Part shown: in pieces, positions 58,928 to 64,000 of the stretch
How positions within the stretch are numbered: the first letter of the stretch is position 1
Layout of the letters: each line of letters begins with the position of its first letter
NCBI RefSeq assembly: GCF_024498075.1
Contig: NZ_JANHOF010000006.1
Location: forward strand, 248,001-312,000
DNA from: Paenibacillus mendelii
GTDB lineage: Bacteria; Bacillota; Bacilli; Paenibacillales; Paenibacillaceae
DNA length: 64,000 nucleotides
Reading direction: 5' to 3'
Notes under the pieces: model-generated
The model's database searches: none
Told to the model about the DNA's origin: nothing
The model's input: the letters and a program-made list of their open reading frames with translations, nothing else
Program-made: the position numbers and the translations under genes

Positions 58928-60160
58928 TTAATTTTGTGGTTCAGCTGCCTTATCCTCGGAAGTGATGATCACCACTTCAGCATTCGTGATGCCAGGCAAT
59001 GATTTGGTCATGATTGGGGAGTGGTAAGCGACAATTGTCATGCCTGGTTTCAATTCTACATCTCCGCCCATCTGAGGAATCACAGTGGTAGCTTCCGAGA
59101 TGTTCAGAATCACGTCGTTGTTGATGGATTGATCGGAAGCGACATCGACATGCACTTGGCCTTCTGCTGCACGATCCGACTCAAGGATGGTGCCTTCCAC
59201 TTTAATGGCGGCTTCTGCTCTAACGACGATTTTATCTGCATGCGTCTGAGCCGGATAGATCATCGTCATCACTTCACCGTAGTAAGCTTCAACCCGAATA
59301 TCGGCTTTCAAGGCGTCTTGCTTCAGCGGATTGCCGTCTTGATCGACGATTTGAGTGTCCTCATCCACAGAGAGAATGACATAATTCACGCCGCCTTGTT
59401 CCATCGAGTCCCCGATTACGGTGACCTTGTCCTTGTCTATATTTGTAATAATGCCAGACGTACCTGGAGCTTCTGTGGGAGCTTCGGTTTCCGTATCCAC
59501 TACGACATAGTTCGTAGTCGATTGAGGCGGAATGCTCATCGTAACGGCAGGACCGTAGAAGGCTTTAACGCTCATGCCAGGCTTGATCTCGCTTGCTTCG
59601 ATGGCTTTGCCGTCTTGGCCTAAGAGTTGTGCTTTCTCAGCAAAATGCAATACGATCGTATCCTCATACCCGTTGTAGATATCCGTACCTTTGACAACGA
59701 TCCCGTTATCCTTCACTTCGGTGACCGTACCGTTAATTCCGTTAAAGCTATAATCCTGAACAACCAGCGTCAAGGCCGTTCCGCGAGCAGGGAGGCTCTT
59801 CGTAATGTTAGGACCGTAGAACGCTTTAACAACCTTCTTCTCGTCGATAATCGTTTTTAAGGGCACCCTTTTACCCTTGGCATCGATTATTTTGGTATCC
59901 TTGGTGATGGATAGAATGATTTCGCTCTGATCCGTCGCGGCAATTCCACGACCTGTAACGGTAATGAATTTACCCGTTTTATCATTCACGAAATCTGTAA
60001 TTTGACCCATTGTGCCAGGGACAACCTTCACTTGATTGACGACGATTCCTTGTCCGTTGTGAATGGTTGGCGGCGGAACATCCTGTGCGCTTGCTGCGAG
60101 TGGTACGGCAGTCATTGCTAGAAGAGCCGTTGTTGCTAGTACTTTGTGCATTTTTTTCAT
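58928..60160 (-). CDS. Secreted protein of four ~88-residue repeats
   Basis: 410 residues. Signal peptide ends near 26 ('LAMTAVPLAASAQ'). The remainder is four tandem repeats at about 45-132, 133-220, 228-315 and 318-405. Each has an 'I-x-G-T' strand, a 'T-x-I-x-D-x-x-G' segment and a signature: 'VKAFYGPNITKSLPA', 'VKAFYGPAVTMSIPP', 'VEAYYGEVMTMIYPA' and 'IVAYHSPIMTKSLPG'. No enzyme motif is evident. It looks like a surface adhesin, protease-inhibitor-like or matrix protein. ATG at 60160 behind TGGAGGA. The upstream region has palindromes that may regulate it. Confidence 0.85.
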   Translation of the reverse strand: MKKMHKVLATTALLAMTAVPLAASAQDVPPPTIHNGQGIVVNQVKVVPGTMGQITDFVNDKTGKFITVTGRGIAATDQSEIILSITKDTKIIDAKGKRVPLKTIIDEKKVVKAFYGPNITKSLPARGTALTLVVQDYSFNGINGTVTEVKDNGIVVKGTDIYNGYEDTIVLHFAEKAQLLGQDGKAIEASEIKPGMSVKAFYGPAVTMSIPPQSTTNYVVVDTETEAPTEAPGTSGIITNIDKDKVTVIGDSMEQGGVNYVILSVDEDTQIVDQDGNPLKQDALKADIRVEAYYGEVMTMIYPAQTHADKIVVRAEAAIKVEGTILESDRAAEGQVHVDVASDQSINNDVILNISEATTVIPQMGGDVELKPGMTIVAYHSPIMTKSLPGITNAEVVIITSEDKAAEPQN

Positions 60161-60181
60161 TTTGTCATTCCTCCAACTGTT

Positions 60182-60198
60182 ACCAAAATTTTTTTGGT
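60182..60198. promoter_or_regulatory. Perfect palindrome in the 5' leader of the repeat-protein gene
   Basis: ACCAAAA-TTT-TTTTGGT is a 7-3-7 inverted repeat 22-38 bases before the start codon, just ahead of the ribosome site on the minus strand. It may be an operator or an mRNA hairpin that affects translation. Confidence 0.38.
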
Positions 60199-60610
60199 TT
60201 ACCGCACTTGCTTACACTGTCATAGACGGCGGGATTCTCGGAATGTTGCATAAATTTTCATTCACAAGGGTTTTTAGCAGCGAGTAAATAATTCATTATG
60301 GAAAAGTTTTGAATTATTTATTGTATTTAATAATTCGAAGGCGGATGGAGATTTATATTTAAGTAAAACAAGGCACAGTGGCAGTGGCTGTATAGGAATG
60401 AAATCTAACACCCATAACGATAGCACATTCTTGTAAGACCGCTTATACATTAGCGGTCTTATTCGGCGTGTACAACGGTTACCGGCCATCTGAACAAAGT
60501 ACGGCAGAAGTGCTTTAATTGCAACTGTGATCTCTAAACATACGATGGTTGTTTGGGGGGACCGCGATGACTAGAATGAAAGACGACAACACGCGTAAAG
60601 GGGTGAGGAA
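60199..60610. other. Intergenic region between repeat protein and second sugar importer
   Basis: About 412 bases without a gene. It holds GAATTATT/AATAATTC (60311-60336) as an AT-rich inverted repeat and an orphan terminator-like stem at 60434. I see no tidy promoter. Expression of the divergent genes must start inside this stretch. Confidence 0.45.
60434..60463 (+). terminator. Orphan terminator-like stem before the second sugar importer
   Basis: TAAGACCGCT pairs perfectly with AGCGGTCTTA around an 8-base loop, followed by TTCGG. No plus-strand gene ends here, so it may be a leader attenuator or the end of a small RNA. Confidence 0.6.
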
Positions 60611-61576
60611 GTGAATTTACAAGAGATGCAAACCACGCCAACAACACGACTGGCCCCGAAATCCGGCAAGAAGAATGTGCTGCGAAAGCTTGCCGCACAA
60701 TATCAGCTGCTGCTGATGTCGGTCCCTTTCGTCATTCTGATGTTCGTCTTTCAATATGTTCCCCTCTGGGGATGGATCATGGCCTTTCAGAATTATTCGC
60801 CCGGCAAGGGCATCTGGAAGAGCTCATTCGTCGGATGGGATAACTTCATCACACTGTTCAATGATGAGCGCTTCTTCCTGGTTATGCGCAATACGTTGGT
60901 CATGAGCAGCATGAGCCTGGTCACTGGATTCGTAGGTGCGATTACGCTCGCGCTGCTGCTCAACGAAGTTCGAAGCACGCTGTTCAAGCGGACGATTCAA
61001 ACCGTGACCTACATTCCCCATTTTGTGTCCATGGTCGTCATCGCGAATATCGTCATTACGTTCTTGTCGCCTGACGGATTCGTTAACCATATGCTTCTCA
61101 AGCTAGGGTGGATCGACGAAACCGTATTCATCATGGGCAAAGGCGAATGGTTCTGGCTCATCAACACGACGGTCGGGCTCTGGAAGGAGCTGGGCTGGAG
61201 CACCATTATTTATTTGGCCGTGCTTGCGGGAATCAACCCGGACCTGTACGAAGCGGCGGATGTGGACGGTGCGGGACGCTTCCATAAGATGTGGCATATT
61301 TCGATTCCAAGCATCATGCCGACGGCCGTCATTCTCTTGATCTTATCGCTCGGCTCGATCATCAACATCGGGTACGAGTCGCAGTTCTTGCTCGGCAACC
61401 CGCTCGTGCTCGATTATTCCGAAGTGCTCGATCTCTATGCCCTGAACCTGTCGTTCGGTTCCGGACAATATTCGGTCGGCGTCGCGCTCGGCATCTTCAA
61501 GACGATTATCAGTCTGGCGCTTGTGATCGGAGTCAACCGTCTCGCGAATAAATTAAGCGGCATCCGGTTGTTCTAA
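60611..61576 (+). CDS. Sugar ABC transporter permease, LplB type
   Basis: 321 residues. After a ~25-residue basic N-terminus come six membrane helices ('LLMSVPFVILMFVFQYVPLWGW' as the first; core 'VPFVILMFVFQYVPLWG') and the EAA loop 'EAADVDGAGRFHKMWHISIPS' near 215. GTG start behind GGGGTGAGGA. No ATPase gene is nearby. It is the first gene of the second sugar importer. Sequence differs clearly from the permease at 5.2 kb, so the substrate is probably different. Confidence 0.9.
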   Translation: MNLQEMQTTPTTRLAPKSGKKNVLRKLAAQYQLLLMSVPFVILMFVFQYVPLWGWIMAFQNYSPGKGIWKSSFVGWDNFITLFNDERFFLVMRNTLVMSSMSLVTGFVGAITLALLLNEVRSTLFKRTIQTVTYIPHFVSMVVIANIVITFLSPDGFVNHMLLKLGWIDETVFIMGKGEWFWLINTTVGLWKELGWSTIIYLAVLAGINPDLYEAADVDGAGRFHKMWHISIPSIMPTAVILLILSLGSIINIGYESQFLLGNPLVLDYSEVLDLYALNLSFGSGQYSVGVALGIFKTIISLALVIGVNRLANKLSGIRLF

Positions 61577-61603
61577 GGCGAAAAGGAGGTATTACCTGCA
61601 AGC

Positions 61604-62491
61604 ATGACACGTTATCGGGAAGCAACCTTCGATCTATTCAATTACGCCCTGCTCGCCTTGCTCGGGTTTGCGACATTATATCCGTTCGTCAATTTGTTGG
61701 CCATTTCGTTGAACGATCCTCTCGACACGATGAGAGGGGAAGTCTACTTCTGGCCCAATCAATTCACATGGAATAATTATCAAATCATCTTTCAAGAAAA
61801 TGCGCTCTATATGGCGGCCGTACGTTCGGTCGTACGAACGCTGCTGGGCACCTTTCTCTCGCTCGTCTGCACGACGATGCTGGCCTACACGCTTTCGCGA
61901 AGAGAATTTATTTTGCGAAAATCGATCAATCTACTCATGATCATCAGCATGTATGTAAGCGGGGGCATTATTCCCTCTTACCTGCTGATTAAGGGTCTGG
62001 GCCTGACCAATTCATTCTGGGTCTATATTATTCCGGGCTTGATTGGCGTGTTCAACGTCATTATTATACGAACCGCGATCGAGCAGCTGCCGGAAGGGCT
62101 TATCGAATCGGCAAGGCTGGATGGCGCAAGCGATTTTCAAGTGCTGTTCCGGGTCGTTATCCCATGCAGCATACCCGTTCTAGCGACGATCCTGCTGTTC
62201 ATTTCCGTCGGACATTGGAATTCCTGGTTCGATAACTACCTATACAATACGCGGGATAATTTAAATCTGCTGCAGTTCGAGCTCATGAAGGTGCTGCTGC
62301 AATCAACCAGCCAGATGGTCAACAATGCCTCCTCAACGGGCTATGTCGACAGTGAAGCCTTAAGCAATGTCACGCCGGAAGCGATACGCGCTACCATGAC
62401 GATTGTCGTTACGATGCCGATCCTGCTGGTCTATCCGTTCCTGCAGAAATATTTCATCAAAGGTGCGCTGATCGGCGCGGTCAAGGAGTGA
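61604..62491 (+). CDS. Sugar ABC transporter permease, YtcP/CarB type
   Basis: 295 residues, six helices, ending 'YPFLQKYFIKGALIGAVKE', a hallmark of this permease family. The EAA loop is 'ESARLDGASDFQVLFRVVIPCS' near 173. AAAGGAGG lies 14 bases before the ATG, which is a rather long spacing but no better start is in frame. It follows the first permease by 27 bases and precedes the lipoprotein gene, so the three form one importer lacking its own ATPase. Confidence 0.9.
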   Translation: MTRYREATFDLFNYALLALLGFATLYPFVNLLAISLNDPLDTMRGEVYFWPNQFTWNNYQIIFQENALYMAAVRSVVRTLLGTFLSLVCTTMLAYTLSRREFILRKSINLLMIISMYVSGGIIPSYLLIKGLGLTNSFWVYIIPGLIGVFNVIIIRTAIEQLPEGLIESARLDGASDFQVLFRVVIPCSIPVLATILLFISVGHWNSWFDNYLYNTRDNLNLLQFELMKVLLQSTSQMVNNASSTGYVDSEALSNVTPEAIRATMTIVVTMPILLVYPFLQKYFIKGALIGAVKE

Positions 62492-62546
62492 GATATCCGC
62501 ATAGCGTTCTTATGTTGATATATAATGACCAAGAAGAGAGGGTGTC

Positions 62547-64000
62547 ATGGAGTTGAAAAAGAAATTATCGGGTATCATCAGTATCGCACTTGCGGTCTCC
62601 TTGATGGCGGGCTGCGCAACCAAAAACGATCCGGGCAATGCGGGAGCGGACACCGCTGGGAACGGTTCGAAATCGACGGAGCCGATCGAGTACACGATGT
62701 CCATAACGGATTCCAAGCTAAAATGGGAAACGCCTGTCGACAAGCTGATCACCGAGAAAACCGGGGTTTCCATCAAGTATCTGCCGATCGTTGGCGATGA
62801 AGCCCAGAAGATGGATCTGTGGCTGGCATCGGGCGATTATCCGGACCTGCTGTTCATGTCACCGAACATGACCGGCAAGTACCGGGATGGGGACGCGATC
62901 ATTCCGCTGGAAGATTTGATCGACCAGTACGGACCGAACATCAAGAAGCGATTCGGCAAAAATTACGAGCTGCTGCGTGATACGGACGGTCATATCTATT
63001 CCCTCTATGGCGTGAATCTCACGCAAGAGGCGCCGGCCAATGCGGCGGCATCCTTCCTCATTCAATACGACGTGCTGAAGGAAGCGGGCTATCCGGAGTT
63101 GAAGACACTGGACCAGCTGGTCGGCATTCTGAAGGATTACTATGCGAAGCATCCGACAATCGACGGCAAGGAGACCATACCGTTCTCCGCCTATTGGGGC
63201 GGGTTGACGTTCGCTAACCCGGCGATTGCCGCAGCGGGCTTGCCGGATCAAGGGTTCAATATGATTGATAAAGACAATAACGTCAAGTTCGCGTTGACGG
63301 AACCGTTCGCCAAGCGGTATTATCAATTTCTCAATACGCTTCAAACGGAAGGCTTACTGGACAAGAATATCTTCGGCAAGGGCGAAGAGAATCTGGCGAA
63401 GATTGCGCAGGGCCGGGTACTAGCCGAGTTTATGCCGGGCTGGCTGCTCAATGGGGCTGAGAAATCAATCGTTGCCTCCGGGAAGCTGGAGCGGCAGTAT
63501 GCCAAAATACCGCTCTACTTCGACGAAAATACGGAGGATCACAGCTTTGTCGTGACCCCGAGCGGATCCAGCAGTAACTGGGCGATCAGCAATAAGGCCG
63601 AGCATCCGGAACGAATTATTCAAATGATCGATTTCTTGTTCTCGGATGAGGGGCAGCTGGCATTAAACTGGGGCGTTGAAGGCTTGCACTATGAAGTGAA
63701 GGACGGCAAGCGGGTACAGAAGCAGGAATATCTGGACAAAGCAAAGATGTCTCCTGATTTGAAGTATGAAGATGGCCCGGCAGGACCGATCACTTCGTTC
63801 AGCATTGGCGACGGCGCAAAGCTGGAGGATGGCGACTATGCAACTCCGAATACGAAGGAAGCGGTTATTGCCAGTTACGATGACATGACCAAGGAAGTGC
63901 TGTCCAAATACGGCAAGACCACATGGTCGGACTTCTTGCCGAAGCCGGAGCCTGTACCGGCTTTGCTGTGGCAGCTGAACGAGCCTGAAGAGACGAAGGC
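62547..64000 (+). CDS. Extracellular sugar-binding lipoprotein, partial at right edge
   Basis: At least 484 residues are visible and the frame runs off the window. Signal peptide with lipobox MAGC (Cys 23), then 'LWLASGDYPDLLFMSPN', 'EDLIDQYGPNIKKRF' and 'AEHPERIIQMIDFLFSDEG', typical of family-1 solute-binding proteins of this importer type. It is the receptor for the second sugar importer. AGAGGGTG lies just before the ATG. The missing C-terminus may include only a few dozen residues. Substrate unknown. Confidence 0.92.
   Translation, partial: MELKKKLSGIISIALAVSLMAGCATKNDPGNAGADTAGNGSKSTEPIEYTMSITDSKLKWETPVDKLITEKTGVSIKYLPIVGDEAQKMDLWLASGDYPDLLFMSPNMTGKYRDGDAIIPLEDLIDQYGPNIKKRFGKNYELLRDTDGHIYSLYGVNLTQEAPANAAASFLIQYDVLKEAGYPELKTLDQLVGILKDYYAKHPTIDGKETIPFSAYWGGLTFANPAIAAAGLPDQGFNMIDKDNNVKFALTEPFAKRYYQFLNTLQTEGLLDKNIFGKGEENLAKIAQGRVLAEFMPGWLLNGAEKSIVASGKLERQYAKIPLYFDENTEDHSFVVTPSGSSSNWAISNKAEHPERIIQMIDFLFSDEGQLALNWGVEGLHYEVKDGKRVQKQEYLDKAKMSPDLKYEDGPAGPITSFSIGDGAKLEDGDYATPNTKEAVIASYDDMTKEVLSKYGKTTWSDFLPKPEPVPALLWQLNEPEETK

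Overview
The window reads as chromosomal DNA of a Gram-positive, spore-former-type Firmicute, most likely Paenibacillus or a close relative. Pointers are the 'Paenibacillus-style' sugar importers (two LplB/YtcP-type permeases plus a large lipoprotein binding protein, with a membrane-bound AraC regulator), several secreted proteins with copper-amine-oxidase-N ('stalk') domains, lipoprotein signals of the L-x-G-C type, strong AGGAGG ribosome sites, moderate-to-high GC and a yclNOPQ-type siderophore importer. No rRNA, tRNA, phage, CRISPR array or intact transposase was seen. The species assignment is inference from gene content.

Layout. 0-5 kb: the tail of a carbohydrate-binding/oxidoreductase-like protein, then a perfect Fur box and a complete petrobactin-type Fe-siderophore ABC importer. 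5-11 kb: a sugar ABC importer with its AraC regulator. 11-13 kb: an AraC regulator fused to a siderophore-binding-like domain (Btr type), whose promoter carries a second Fur-like box. 13-17 kb: glycolate/lactate oxidase genes glcD-glcF divergent from a FadR-type repressor. 17-20 kb: xylulokinase and a GH32-like glycosidase. 20.5-25 kb: a GntR regulator divergent from an acid-sugar catabolic operon (enolase-superfamily dehydratase, SDR, Zn-dehydrogenase, cupin), then ohr. 25.6-29 kb: a membrane-anchored FAD enzyme, a small membrane protein and a pectin-acetylesterase-like hydrolase. 29.5-38.5 kb: glycerol kinase, an SDR, a GH25 lysozyme, PAP2 phosphatase and a putative glycosidase plus Gfo/Idh/MocA pair.

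38.5-46.6 kb: an ECF sigma factor with an APH-type kinase, an HxlR regulator, tandem 66-bp repeats in front of an aldo/keto reductase, a two-component system, a SulP anion transporter and type II pantothenate kinase. 46.7-60 kb: secreted RCC1/stalk proteins, a second kinase, a minus-strand ECF sigma operon of unknown purpose, a WYL regulator divergent from a hydrolase, a GyrI-like/VOC fusion, a K+ channel and a secreted four-repeat protein. 60.6-64 kb: a second sugar ABC importer whose binding-protein gene runs off the end.

The main themes are uptake and breakdown of plant-type sugars, iron acquisition, and cell-envelope functions. The observations I would look at first are: the Fur/Btr circuit; three genes whose best-placed start codon is non-canonical (two ATA, one ATT); the dyad sitting exactly in the 18-bp spacer of the SulP promoter; the palindromic operators in the GntR/dehydratase divergent region; the 66-bp hairpin-forming tandem repeats; and the minus-strand ECF sigma operon, which encodes no recognisable anti-sigma factor. 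I did not find a clear-cut new defence or mobile system.
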